The notes beneath the pieces are model-generated. The model was not told the origin of the DNA and did no database searches. It worked only from the letters and a program-made list of their open reading frames with translations. Below are positions 34,353-46,740 of a stretch of 64,000 nucleotides of DNA, in pieces; the stretch's first letter is position 1; the number at the start of each line of letters is the position of its first letter. The DNA is taken from positions 29,537,449 through 29,601,448 of the forward strand of contig CM069458.1 in assembly GCA_035610835.1 (NCBI GenBank), in the 5' to 3' direction. The position numbers and the translations under genes are program-made. This DNA comes from Ophiura sarsii. Its lineage: Eukaryota; Echinodermata; Ophiuroidea; Amphilepidida; Ophiuridae.

Positions 34353-36546
34353 GTGGGTTCTTGGACCGGTTATTACGTATTTGTGCCTAAAAGTTAAGTG
34401 ATACTAGCGGGCGCCATTTTGTTTTTCATGGGGCGCCATTTTGTTTTTCATACATGGACATCGCATTTGTTTGACACGTACCCAGGTATTAATCGTGAAT
34501 ACATTTAATCATATATCCTTGAGAAGAACTTCTCATGATTTAATCATGTTATAAAATAGTATAAGAATGAGCAGTTCACGTGTCCTTTAAGGCGTATGAT
34601 AAAACCACTTTTGAGACAGTGTGCGCATGAAGCTGCATTCATTCGTTTGCGCAGGCTTACAAAACGTATTGAAATGCAAAATGTCTACCGTTATACGTTA
34701 AATAAGACAGTGATAGTGTTTTTCATATTTACTTTTGTTTGTAACGTTTGTTGTTCAGAAAAATACACATGTATCGTAATTTTATTCCACCTCATAGAAC
34801 TACTCGCTGTAAAAAGTTTCATACTCATACGAACTGCTAACGAGTTAAACTAATTGTTTATTGTAACTTGTTTCTCGTGTAATTTTGCTAACTGAGCTAT
34901 TCGATGCTCATTTTTATTTTCTATAGAGTATGCACGAAAAATTATGAGCCGTGCGATCAACCATAAGGCAATTGTTCTTAATTAATCAAAATGGAAAAAA
35001 GTATCGATGCAATGAACAAGGCCACACGCTTAAAAGCAATGGCTGCCCCCGTGACCAAACTAATAAGCATCATTTGGATAGACATTGTCCATTAATCCGG
35101 CGGTGTTTTAATTGGATCCACAAGTCACATAGATGTCCGATGTAAATCAATCAAAATTCAGGTAATTGGAATGTAACTGTTGCATCACTCCAACCCGATG
35201 TGTCAATCAATGTGTTAGCTACGCCTATAATCCATTAATGTAACCAATCACATTCGGTTATCTACACCGAGTGACCCAACAAGTAGAACGGATGCGGACA
35301 GTGTACTACTATGTCTCTGAATATCTTATGTTAGTAGATATCCTCCACTTTGAGTTGAACTAAATAACACATTTTTTGATGAATTTTAGCGAAAAGGCAG
35401 CTATGTATTATTCAGTGACCCCAAGTTCATCACACATCACATGATAAAAATAAATTATGCTGGTAACATATGTTTGCAAAAATATCTAGGGCACCTAGAG
35501 TTTTCAATGTAACGTTGCACGTGCATCTACTTAGCTTGCAATAATACAAGATATCATGATATTTGCTATCGGCGGGTTTCCTATTTGACTGTTGTTTTAA
35601 TCCCGCGTTAAGGGTGGACTAATAACCGTGAACCATATGTTTTGACATTTATAATAGTCTTGAGGTTATTGTTTTTACGGCATTAAAACATCGGTAGAGT
35701 AGTGATACGGAAATTTGATTTTGAAATCATTATGCTACTATTATTTGTGATTAAATATAAAAGGTTGGGCCAACTAGGGCTAAGGCGTCAGTATCCGTCG
35801 GCATTTGTAAGTGAAAGTTACATATAGTCCAGATATCAGGGTAAATATTGTTTGCAAACGGGTAACCGTCAGTGACGTCATTTTAAATATTTCGAGAAAA
35901 ATGTGTTACATATGATCAAGTACTTTAACATACAGACCGATAATGAAAATTTCTTATTCAGATAACTATATTTGTATCCAAAATGCAACCCAATCAATTT
36001 TCTAAATAAAAAGGCAGCTTTCAGTTTCTCTTATGTTTCTTGATGTAGAGTGAATTATAGCCGAGTAATTAGAAGTCAACGTCCAGTTCTCTGGAGAAAT
36101 TTGATACAAATGATTTGGAGTGTGAAATTATCGCGCTCCGTATCTGCTCATCTAATAAACGTGGAATTCAACTTTAGCTATTCATGCAGTATGAATGGGG
36201 CGCACGAAAGTGTGATGAAAACGTATTGAAAATGCAAACAACGTGAAAAGGCTATTTGCAATAAAGAATATACAATTTAGAAATCCACCATTTGGTCCGT
36301 GTGCGCAGAAATTACTTGTGGAATGAAAAGCGACTTTAATACCTGAAACAGAAATTAATGAGGCAAGTTACATTTGAAATCTGAAAAAAAAGCCTTTTGT
36401 AATATCATTAAGTTATTAAATAATGTATATAATTATCAGATGTATCTACATAGTTAAACAAAAATAAGTTCCCCTTTAGCTTGTGGCAGATATCTGTCAA
36501 ATGAGTTACTCCATCAAAACGACTTTTGGCACACACAATGTACGTA
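34353..36546 (+). other. Start of intron 2; no exon recognised
   Basis: Includes a 25-bp direct duplication at 34410-34455 (ggcgccattttgtttttcat twice). Short frames (34596-34853, 34951-35145) lack domain signs. If the gene is intact, intron 2 continues through this stretch. Confidence 0.55.
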
Positions 36547-36920
36547 TGCACAGCAACACTAGAATGGGGCTATAACTACGCAGGTGTTGTAATTTTTGAA
36601 TGAGCAAATTGAATGGAGGAATACCTCAATTCAAAAGTTGCTAAATGATTAATTGAAGGAGGATGGTTAAGCAGCTTGAACCAGGGTCTTTGCTTTAACA
36701 CCGCACAGGTGTTGTACTGGAGGAATACCTCATTTCAAAAGGTGAAAATGCGGTGTTCAAGCAAAGACCCTGGTTCAAGACCCTGGTTCAAGCTGCTTAA
36801 CCATCCTCCTTCAATTCATCATTTAGCAACTTTTAAATTGAGGTATTCCTCCATTCAATTTGCTCATTCAAAAATTACAACACCTGCGTAGTTATAGCCC
36901 CGTTCTAGTGTTGCTGTGCA
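36547..36920. mobile_element. Foldback element with near-perfect long arms
   Basis: 36547-36705 and 36755-36920 are inverted copies: tgcacagcaacactagaa / ttctagtgttgctgtgca, gtagttatagcccc, aacacctgcgtag, and gaaggaggatggttaagcag / ctgcttaaccatcctccttc. The phrase agaccctggttca is duplicated in the right arm (36763-36790). A central gaggaatacctcatttcaaaa copy shows part of the arm repeated in the middle. Confidence 0.9.
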
Positions 36921-38618
36921 GACATGGCAACAGATTCATTAGATTCATTAGATTTATTAGTCTCATATCAGTTTTCATGCCGGGATTTTGTGAATACTCT
37001 TTGGTAAGGCGACGGAAAAAACACATTTCTTAAGTTATTCGTTATAATTGAATTGTTTTGATTTTTTTTAAAGTTGTTCAGAATTTTTAAACAAATCTTT
37101 TAATTTGTAATCCCGTAAAACACGGGAGGTGGTCGTCACCTAACCACACTTTCCACATGGTTTTAGTTTCACGCTTTCAACAGTTCACCATTGAATGTTT
37201 AAGAATTGAGCAAATGCTCGAAATGAACCTAAGAAAAAACGTTGACTCAAGATTTTGATTCAAGTAGATCGAATATGAAGCAAACACTTTTGAATTAGAA
37301 AATGGAAATATCAGTTTGTATAAATAGACAGACAGCTGAAGAGACACTATTTTCAAAAACCTAGGCAATTTATATTTATACGCTGAAGGGAATAGTCATA
37401 ATACCGTGATCTATCATATAAATATTTTATTCACATATGCCTTAAAGCCATCTGTAACAATTGATGATTCGGTATACTTTTCCACAATATGACCTTAAAA
37501 TAAGCCCATTCAAGCATGAACACAGTAATTGTATTAAATTGAAATGTTAGAGAAATCAATTAATATTTCCACAAAAAAAAAAATTCTAGAAATTGCACTG
37601 ATCCAAAAATTCGAAATCCGACGCGATTTGTTATTGTGACATTCCAAAATAATTAAAAATACAATGCGATCTCTTGCGCATGAAACTGCGCAGCGTTGTG
37701 CCATGGGTTTTGCGTTTGGGTGGGGCTGCGCAGGATTGCAAATATTCGGCAACGCAACAGATGTGCACCATCAAAAAGAGACTCATCGGTCGCACATATG
37801 TGTGTTAAAACGTTGCATGAAAATGTAAAAATGAGACGCCGTACGCCGTACGCCGTACGCCTCGACGACGAAATCAAATAAAAAATGCCAATTACCCCAG
37901 ATCACACGATGACCACGGTCAAAGTCTGTTAGTGCTCGGCCTGTGATATGTCCATCTTCATTTGAAGTAGATTGCGATTCGTATCACTCGCCAACTTAGT
38001 GAATATTGTAATTCGATATTCTAAAAAATTAAATTCTCAATTTTTCATTTTTTTTACAAGGAATAATCAACTTTTAAGAATAATTTTAAGAATTATATTT
38101 ATTAATCATGCCAATTTTGAGAAGAACAAGATGTATCCTCATTGCCACTGTATTAATCACTGAACACCTTGGTTTGATATAACCATACCGATACCATTTA
38201 ACTGTTACAAAAACTGTGACCGAACTCATTTCAGTGTGACGAATTAGCTTGATTAAATTGATGTACATTATGCCCGAGAACGATGTGTAATTTTCATTAA
38301 ACTATCTTGTCAGTGATATCTGTGACACTGTCAGGCCAAAGTGACTCGGCAGAAATAATTTATTTCTCTTGCAGTTAATCCCACGTAACGTCAAAGATTT
38401 GTATTGCAATCGCCACAGGTTATACTGGCCTGCCATCTTACTCCTGATACACATTTTTTATTTAACTTGAATTCGACCTTTAGCACAAGCAATAATAGTG
38501 TTCTCTCAGCTTGTTTCCTACATATGAAAGAGGAAAACCTTATCTAAATATACCTTCAGAGCATGTCGTTACCGCCTACACGACTTTATTGATTGTCTGC
38601 TCAGGTATCATCCTACTG
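36921..38618. other. No gene; short tandem repeats and a possible MITE relic
   Basis: attcattag repeats at 36932-36960. cacactttccacatgg at 37145 resembles a worn terminus of the TTAA-type MITE. gtacgcc is tandem three times at about 37842-37861. AT-rich frames show no domain. Confidence 0.45.
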
Positions 38619-38959
38619 TACAGGGTGGTTCAATAAAACCTTGACAGTTTTTTGAAGTCATTTTTTTTAAAATTCTGTAGATTTAAAAAAAAATCTTTTT
38701 CAATATTCATCAACTGCATGATCTTGACCATCTATGCTGAAACTATCGTTACAAATAACCTTACGGTTCCAAAATAACAGCCGTTTGAAGTCTGTCCCAT
38801 TTCACTCTGTCCATGGGTACTGATTTCGCGACGTTACATTGAATACTGAATGATGAATTGCATTCAAGTAATCTAAGATTAGAAGATCCCGCCAGGTGAA
38901 ACCAGTGTAATTGTTAACATCTTAACTATCTATTCAGGTGTGAAATCAATACGTAATAA

Positions 38960-39320
38960 CAGGGGCGGACTGGGACCTGAAAGCGGCCGTGGCAAAATAA
39001 TTAAAGCGGCCCAGGCGCGTACCGCGGCATGTGAGCCAGGGGGCAGAAGTATGTCGTCCCGGTAGTAAATTTTCGTAAAAGGGACAAAAAAAAATGCACG
39101 GTCACAAAATTTCGCAAAGTCAAAAAATTCGCACGGTCACAACATTTCGCACGGTCACAAAATTTCGCACGGTCACAAAATATCGCACAGTAAAAAAATT
39201 TCGCACGGTCACAAAATTTCGCGTAACCGGCCCTGAGAGGCCCAACCGGCCCTGAGAGGCTCAGAAACAAGCGGCCCATGTGGCGATCGCCAAAACGCCA
39301 CAGTGTCCAGTCCGCCCCTG
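38960..39320. mobile_element. hAT-type MITE with 8-bp target duplication
   Basis: Terminal inverted repeats caggggcggactgg at 38960-38973 and ccagtccgcccctg at 39307-39320. The flanking 8-mer cgtaataa is duplicated exactly at 38952-38959 and 39321-39328. An 8-bp duplication with CAGGG ends is typical of hAT elements. 361 bp, non-coding; contains a minisatellite. Confidence 0.92.
39096..39220. repeat. 18-bp minisatellite inside the hAT MITE
   Basis: About seven units of gcacggtcacaaaatttc, one of them 17 bp, with single-base variants. The minus-strand frame over it reads a hexapeptide repeat but is not a gene. Two related units occur near 26093. Confidence 0.9.
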
Positions 39321-39876
39321 CGTAATAATAATACCACGAGTGACCCTAATTAGAATTATTGATTTTCATAGATTGGAAGTGTAATTGTCTATGCTCTATG
39401 CCTTAACAGTGACGATGCCATTTAATGTTATCTTGCTGGGCATTTCCCGTAGACTTACTCGTGGGCAAAGAGATTTGGAGAGATTCTCTTCAAATAGCTA
39501 TCATTTTGCCGCCATAGCATTATTAACATTGACATTTTCAGCATAGACGGCCAAGATGATATTTTTTAGGAATATGTAAAAAAACCACTCAAATCCCACA
39601 ATTTTTAAAAATATGGCTTTGAAAAACTGTCAACGTTTTATTGAACCACACTGGTTGTGACGTCGCGAAATCAGTACCCGTGGACAGAGTGAAATGGGAC
39701 AGACTTTGTTCAAATCGCTGTTATTTTGCAACCGTAAGGTTATTTGTAATGATATTTTCAGCATAGATGGTCAAGATCATATAGTTGATGAATATTGAAA
39801 AAGTTTATTGTTTGAATCTACAGAATTTCAAAAAAATGGCTTCAAAAAACTGTCAAGGTTTTATTGAACCACCCTG

Positions 39877-41593
39877 TATTTTTATGTAATCATCACACAA
39901 TGACAAAAGAAAATGTCATGATCAGGTCCTTTTGAAATCGCCACTATTCCTACTTTACATCCACAACAATTCATTCAATTATAATCAATCTATTGTTTTC
40001 CATGGTTTATTGTTGCGGAATTCGCTTAATAAAAATGTATTTGAGATGGGCCCCTCTTGTCTCTATTAAGGAATTCAGATTAAGTGTCAAACAGAGATTT
40101 GTAAGTGTTCTATGTACCATTGCCGAAATATTGCCGAAATGTCTACCCGCATGTCAACTTATTACAAATATTGAACTATTTCAGTCAATGGTTCTTGTGT
40201 TTATGTTAATGACGTAACATAACCAAGGGTATCTCAAAATCCAAAAGTGTATTGTTTGAAAAGCAAGGGTGCATGCTTTGTATTAATTAGACTATCCCTC
40301 AATAGAAACATTCATGCGTCCCATAACAAGATCACCTTCGTTACATATTGACCAACTCTCGTATTTGTCGTCATTAAAACCATTTTGTATGATAAATTGA
40401 ACACCAAACATAATTTTGGCGCGTAAAAGCTCAACTCTCTGTCATAAATTTTACATAATATTTCAGGTAACTGTAAACCACCAATCCCCTTGTTGTTATG
40501 GATATAAAGCAACGAACATAATTGATCGCCTGTCATTTTGTTAGCATTTGCGCGTTTTAGACGAGTACTTTCATGCATGCAACTCTGCAATGCCAATATT
40601 GATGACACGCCGCATGAAGTTTTACGCTTGAAAAACCGTCACGACACTTTTATATTACAAATCGCAGACGACGTCAGGGTTGCATTTGCGCATGCTCGGT
40701 ACATAACATCACAGCCATTGTTAATGTAAGTGTATCGTGAGTGAGAGAGCGACTGAACTATATTAGACGCTTCGGTACTATGAATGAGGCTTTAGATCCC
40801 CGTGTCATTATTTAGGACTCCTTGATGCTAATCAAGATCAAAATTTACCCTAATACTCCCAACAATATGGCGCCAACATTTTCGAAATCAATATTTATTT
40901 CCTGCGGAGCAAGAGTAATGTCAGCCAATTGGATGATGTATACACGGCTTATCTAAATTTCCTGGCAATCATCCTTAAATTCGGGTGTTTCATTACAGCG
41001 TATGATGAGATATTGGATATAGAGTAAGCGAACCTACTCATGTTTGTCGGCTTAATGGCATTGTGTATCGTAAACTCGGGTTTTTACCAAAATATACTCA
41101 AACTACGATTTGGGATTAAATGCATAACTCTCATGCACATCGGCGAATTGTATATGAACAGTAATATGTTGATCACATCGTAGGTGCTCTTTTTCTTAAA
41201 ACAAAATAGGTGGCTATGAAAAGAGTTATTTTAATGTTATTCCTTTTGCCTTCTGAAAAATTGTATGTGAAAAAGCTGCTGGGATGTATAAATTCGATTG
41301 AAACGGTTGCCTGTACATATTTACTGGATAAAGTATAAACTGCCCCTTACCTATGTTTAATGGGGTTGAGGGGGTGATATTGCTTTACTAAGAAGAAAAA
41401 AGAATTCTTGTCGAAAGTAAAATCCTGATGATCTGATATATATTTTAATAATGTCAGCAGTGTAATACATTGTGGGTCCGATCTACCCATACATGTAATT
41501 TCAAAATGTGATATTTTAAACGACACTGTTTGAAACTATTTTAAAGATGGGATAAAATGTACTTTAGGTAACAGATTCTGGACTGTACTACTA
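39877..41593. other. No gene recognised
   Basis: AT-rich with frames of 63-98 codons on both strands that show no domain. No clear repeat ends were seen. Confidence 0.5.
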
Positions 41594-42102
41594 GTACCGT
41601 CCGATACTGGAACCTCTAGTATCGTACGATACTAGTACAAAGTCAGAGTTCCAGTATCGGACAATAGTGGCACATATAACATGTTCCAGTATCGGGCGAT
41701 ACTGGAACACAATTATTTACCACTATCGTTATTGGGACAAATCAATACTATACTCTGTTTGGCCATCTCGAGACAGTGACGTAACCGCGTATTCTACTAA
41801 TTGCATCACATAACGCGCGCGCATACTCGCGGCGCTGGCGTACAAACACGAGCGTTGAAAGGCGGAAGATACACACGCGTGCGTAAAAACTGCGCCTGTT
41901 CAGTTACGTCACTGTCTCGAGATGGCCAAACAGAGTAAAGTACATGTGTACCAGTATCGCCTGATACTGAAACATAAAAACGTTCCAGTATCACTCAATA
42001 CTGGAACACAACTTGGTGTTTTAGTATCGGACGATACTGGAACAATAATATTGTACCAGTATCGAGTGATACTGGCAAATTTGATGTACCAGTATTTGGG
42101 AC
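41594..42102. repeat. Palindromic tandem array, period about 35 bp
   Basis: About ten copies of a 26-bp dyad, gttccagtatcg-nn-cgatactggaac, begin near 41594, 41614, 41648, 41683, 41719, 41948, 41982, 42018, 42053 and 42086. The outer arms are conserved, the central bases vary, and AT-rich spacers of 8-10 bp separate copies. The run is interrupted by the MITE at 41751-41937. No protein is encoded. Confidence 0.85.
41751..41937. mobile_element. MITE (187 bp) inserted in the palindromic array
   Basis: Perfect 34-bp terminal inverted repeats: 41751-41784 (tactctgtttggccatctcg, then agacagtgacgtaa) and 41904-41937. A TA is at each tip. The interior is rich in cg dinucleotides (gcgcgcgcatactcgcggcg). 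Confidence 0.9.
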
Positions 42103-42852
42103 ATAATGTACAATTTTTCATATACTGACTTTGGTATACTTACGTCTACGTCTCATTAAACATCGTATCATATTGCATGTGGTACAACGAATATATATTA
42201 CGTGACTCGAAATCCTTGTTTAGATGTAATCATCTCGTGTTTATGGTAGGGCATAAATTATGTGTATATTTACAGGAAAATGCAATGTTTGATTAATGTG
42301 TGTTTATATAAGTCGACAGGCGAACGAAGATTATTTATTATATGCGCTATCATAATCAATACATTCATTGCGCGTTCACTGGTCTTGTGAAAAGTACATC
42401 ATATGTGCCAAGCGAATACGTTTTGAAAAGGATGATTTTTTTCCATTTTAAATGCGCCGGCTTAATTATAGATTAACATATCGAATAGTACATTATCTAT
42501 TGAATTTGTCGACGCTTGCGTTTGATATTAATCAGATCACAAAAACATGTTGTGAGACGAATACAAATGATATGATTCAAAAGCCATGAGCGAAATGATA
42601 GCTTTCCCATACCCCATTCATCGGAATCGGTTGTCTGTAGCCGGCAGGTTTTATTCAGCATAGTACCATGATTATACGAACAACCGATGACGTAAATGCA
42701 TGTGAGTGTAACATTGTTCTTTCGTGATATGTTCAGAGAACTAGTTGCCTTTGGTACTGTTTAAATGACTGACGGATTTCTTCCAATTAAATTTGGCAAT
42801 TATTTTTTTCTTCGATGTTAATAAATGTATGCATATTTTAACTTCAAGTAGG
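42103..42852. other. No gene recognised
   Basis: AT-rich, nothing supported. Confidence 0.5.
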
Positions 42853-43106
42853 ATAACACTTTCCACGCAGCTGTTAGTTTTAAAATATACAAAACAGATT
42901 TTTTTTTCTTCAAAAACATTTCCCAACTTTTAAAGTCTATCTCAAGAATTACTGAACCTGATACTAGGCATGTTTGTACTTTATTGTAGTGCAATTCTCA
43001 TGCTGATTCCTAATATGTTAATAAAATTCAATAATGTTGAACTTTTTGAAACAATGTGACATTTTAGAAAGTCGTCTGCAGACGCCTGCCGCGAGGAAAG
43101 TGTTAA
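42853..43106 (+). mobile_element. TTAA-type MITE, second full-length copy
   Basis: Same ends and interior as 32113-32331 (acaaaacagattttt, ctcaagaattact, aggcatgtttgtact, gtcgtctgcagacgcctgcc), 254 bp, with a longer T run and a small insertion before the right end (cgaggaaagtgttaa). Confidence 0.85.
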
Positions 43107-43430
43107 AATCAATACAGGAGATTTCTTCCCAGACACGGCTAGGAGGTTACGAAGAACAAGTACATAAATCCAATTAGCCACGAACCTGATATTCAAACTA
43201 CTCTCTTATTAAAATAGCGTCAGCTTCAACATAATGCCATACAGCGAAAACTACTCCAGTCGGTATTATTTTGAAAACATTAAATTAATTAAATCATTTA
43301 TCTTTATTATTTGGGATCGCATTGAATATAACTATCTCTTAAAACAATTTCATTTTAAGATAAAAGACCAACATTATAATAAAAATTAAAAAAAATAATT
43401 ACTAGGTAAGGAAGCAGTTCTACTCCGATT

Positions 43431-44212
43431 TTTACGCTACCGTTCCAAAAGATCTAACTTCTGATAAATAATTATGTCTTTTACGAAACAAAAAACACAC
43501 AAATACAAATCAAAATAAAATGAGAACATTTGCATTAAACAGTATGTGTGTATTGGTGCTGTAGAATTAGATATTGTCCCTTGCCCTAGGATACCTATAA
43601 AGAGTGTTCTTCGAAAATAATTGAACATCTAATATCTATCTATACATATTCATACATAGAGAGGCTAATACGAATACACTGATACAGCCTAATAGGTTAG
43701 AGACTCAACTCGCTCACCTAATGCAACAAATACTGATCAATAGGAAGGCCATATAATTAGCGATATTGTCATCACGGATGTACATACCCACCATCTGCTG
43801 TACGTGTATATTGATTGAATAGAGATACTCGAAGTAATTCTAATGTTTTACGCTACCGTTCCAAAAGATCTATATAACTTCTGATAAATAATTATGTCTT
43901 TTACGAAACCAAAAAACACAAATACAAATCAAATGAGAAAATTTGCATTAAACAGTATGTGTGTATTGGTGCTGTAGAATTAGATTGTCCCTTGCCCTAG
44001 GATACCTATAAAGAGTGTTATTCGAAAATAATTGAACATCTAATATATATCTATACTAATAGGTTAGAGACTCAACTCGCTCACCTAATGCAACAAATAC
44101 TGATCAATACGAAGGCCATATAATTAGCGATATTGTCATCACGGTTGCACATACCCACCATCTGCTTTACGTGTATATTGATTGAATAGAGATACTCGAA
44201 GTAATTCTAATG
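43431..44212 (+). repeat. Tandem duplication, 416-bp unit
   Basis: Unit 1 is 43431-43846 and unit 2 is 43847-44212. They are highly similar from tttacgctaccgttccaaaa to gatactcgaagtaattctaa. Unit 2 lacks about 47 bp around the catacatagagaggctaata block of unit 1. Confidence 0.9.
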
Positions 44213-45446
44213 AGAATTGACTAAATTCGATTTTGTTAATTACCAATTAAACTTCTTTTGAATTGATTATGCTGGTCAGTTAAGCGTTGTGTATTACTAG
44301 TGATACCCATGCCCAGTAATAGTAATGATGATGGTTTGTTGATTAGCTGAATTCTAATTAATACTGCAATCGCAGACTATCGCTATGCTCGATTAATTAG
44401 TTCGTTGAATCCAACGTGAAGCCATATTTTGATGTGAAGATTGCTGAAATGAATTTGTCTTAAGTAGGTCTAGTCTGGATATTCTCTGGAATTTATCGAA
44501 AGTAATTTTGTAAGTGCAAACGATATCTATGGACAATTTGACATGCTCCCAAACAAAAAGTGGCTCTAACGGTAATTCGGTGGCAATTTTGGATTTTGAT
44601 AAAAGAATTAGTTAAAGATGTCAAAAATGAAGTAAATAAAATAGAAGAAAACGCAAGGTATAGGTACAATGTAAACAATATAATGGTTGTGTAAAACTAT
44701 TAGAAACTCATATACACTAATGACACTGACGCTATTGCACATGTATCTAACTGCCGTTGCATTTACGGCAACGGCGAACGATAAGGCTTTTGCTGATTTA
44801 TATATTTGTGATGTACTCCTTACGAGTTGAATCAGTTGAACTCACCCTACTATTAATTTAGATATGGTCCTTTTAGAGACAATAGTAGTATGTACTATTT
44901 CGTACACATTTTAATAGTCGATGTGCTTTTGCGAGGGTTCAAGGACAGCACGAACACCTGGTGCCATGTTGATAGATACACAGATACATTAAATCATGTT
45001 GATCGTTGATTATAATACTTGCAATGTAGGTGTACGGAAATGAGAATGTAACGTGAATATTCAATTAATATATTACAAATGTGTTTTAATATCAGGTCAT
45101 GCCAGTGGCCGTCGGAACTGGAAAAACTACATTACAACTCGGTAGTTTTTCTAAGAATTCAGAAAACTGAAAATGTAGTTTGATGTTAAGAAATGAAACA
45201 GAATACGCTTCCGACTACCACACCCCAAGGAAATTAATATTTCATTTAACCTCGCCTCTTTTGATTCACCAAACTTACTCTAAATGAATTGAGCCAAGTA
45301 GGCGTTGATAGAAATAAACAAGGATTCACATCACCTTAAAAACGTATTTGCTCAATATTTTATACATAGGTAGTATGGAAAGTATTGTGAGAGGCTTAAT
45401 GACTAGGATTGATCACGACAGCGTAAATAATGAGCATTCCCGGTTC
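44213..45446. other. No gene recognised
   Basis: AT-rich, without repeat or gene structure that could be supported. Confidence 0.5.
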
Positions 45447-46190
45447 GCCTATCGACTTCAAAGAGACGCTCATTTGTCAAAAACTTCGCATAGTATAGCC
45501 TAAGTAGACACATACATTATGACATACTTGTGTCATGGTGTTGGGGAAAAGGTGTGACTGGTAAAGATCAGTATCATACACTCCGTCAATGCAACGAGTG
45601 TCAGGAGTATGATACAACATCAGCTATATGCTGATCTTTAAATCAATAAATCTATAGTTGTGAATACCAGTACGATTTTATATAAAATGTATATAGGAGT
45701 TGTGATTATGCCTATATATTTTTATCTTGTCATTATATATAGAAATATAGATACATTTTAATTCTATAACGACCTTAGGCAAGTAATACTTCAACAAAAA
45801 TTTAGAACATTTAACCTAGAATATTAAATAAGTAAAATCATTGATCACGAAGTCGTGGTGATGACGATTATTTATGACCAAGCCACATAAGCTGTATTGA
45901 ATACTTCAGAAAGAGAACCACCACTTTCTAAACCTACTTGCTCACAACATAATAAATGTGTTTGTCAGACAAATAAAATGCTCAGTAGGTAATATTGATC
46001 GCAGTGGTGTATAAAATTAGCATTTACTGTTCACATATCGACTTCAAAGAGACACTCATTGTATCAAAGCTTAATTATGACATACTGCGAGAAAATGTGC
46101 GACTGGTAAAGATCAGCATCACACACTCCGCCAATGCAACGAGTGTCATGGGTGTGGTACAGCAGCAGATACACGCTAACTCCTTATAAC
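45447..46190 (+). repeat. Direct duplication with a hairpin in each copy
   Basis: 45447-45640 and 46034-46190 share tcgacttcaaagagac, actggtaaagatcag, cactccg, caatgcaacgagtgtca and a cag tail. Between them is AT-rich sequence. The frame at 45995-46189 is not supported. Confidence 0.75.
45562..45640. other. Nested hairpin, possible structured RNA
   Basis: Three stacked stems: taaagatcag / ctgatcttta (45562-45571 with 45631-45640), gtatcatac / gtatgatac (45571-45579 with 45607-45615), and cactc / gagtg (45579-45583 with 45596-45600). No transcription signal was identified. Confidence 0.5.
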
Positions 46191-46740
46191 TAAACTGATT
46201 TATATAATGTATATATATTAAATGTAGAAGCATTAATGAGTGTGATATGTTTTACTGCATATTACGGAGTATGGTATAGGTATACAAATACATTTATTCA
46301 TTCAAGTATGTAAATAGAATTTAGAGGCAAATATGAGCGATTATTCCTATCAAAATGTGGGTGACGGAATAGTTGTTATGATTGATTCTATATTAGTTAT
46401 TCATTTTTATAAAGCCTCTATCACTTACAAATCTAATATTTAAAATTGGCCATGTGTTTATTAACCGTTGATTTAATCACAATTTGTTATTGTTATAGTT
46501 ATTGTGTTCAATGCGACCGTTGCATTTCTGCCTTATCTCTTTCATGGTAAGGCACCTTTGATTGATTCGATGTCAGGCGCACTAGAAATACTGAATATTA
46601 TATGATGATTATTATTACTATTATTAAAATCTACAAAATCATACACACATGCTTAGGTGGACAAAATAATATACCGAATGAAAACACAGATCCAATCGGT
46701 TAAGTGCGGTGGTTTGTATTCAAGAGTTATGTACCATATA
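46191..46740. other. No gene recognised
   Basis: AT-rich spacer between duplications. Confidence 0.5.

Larger units (their letters stand above)
38621..39876. mobile_element. Mariner-like element with long inverted arms, split by a hAT MITE
   Basis: Left arm 38621-38836 (cagggtggttcaataaaacc at the tip) and right arm 39657-39876 are inverted copies of about 215 bp, flanked by TA on both sides. The cagggtg start and TA target fit Tc1/mariner-type termini. A further diverged copy of the right arm lies just inside (about 39500-39656), so the right arm is duplicated in tandem. No transposase is present. The hAT-type insertion occupies 38960-39320. Confidence 0.75.

Noticed and set aside
41594..42102. 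CRISPR-like array
   Set aside because: Regular palindromic repeats, but spacers of only 8-10 AT-rich bases and a eukaryotic setting; treated as a palindromic minisatellite.
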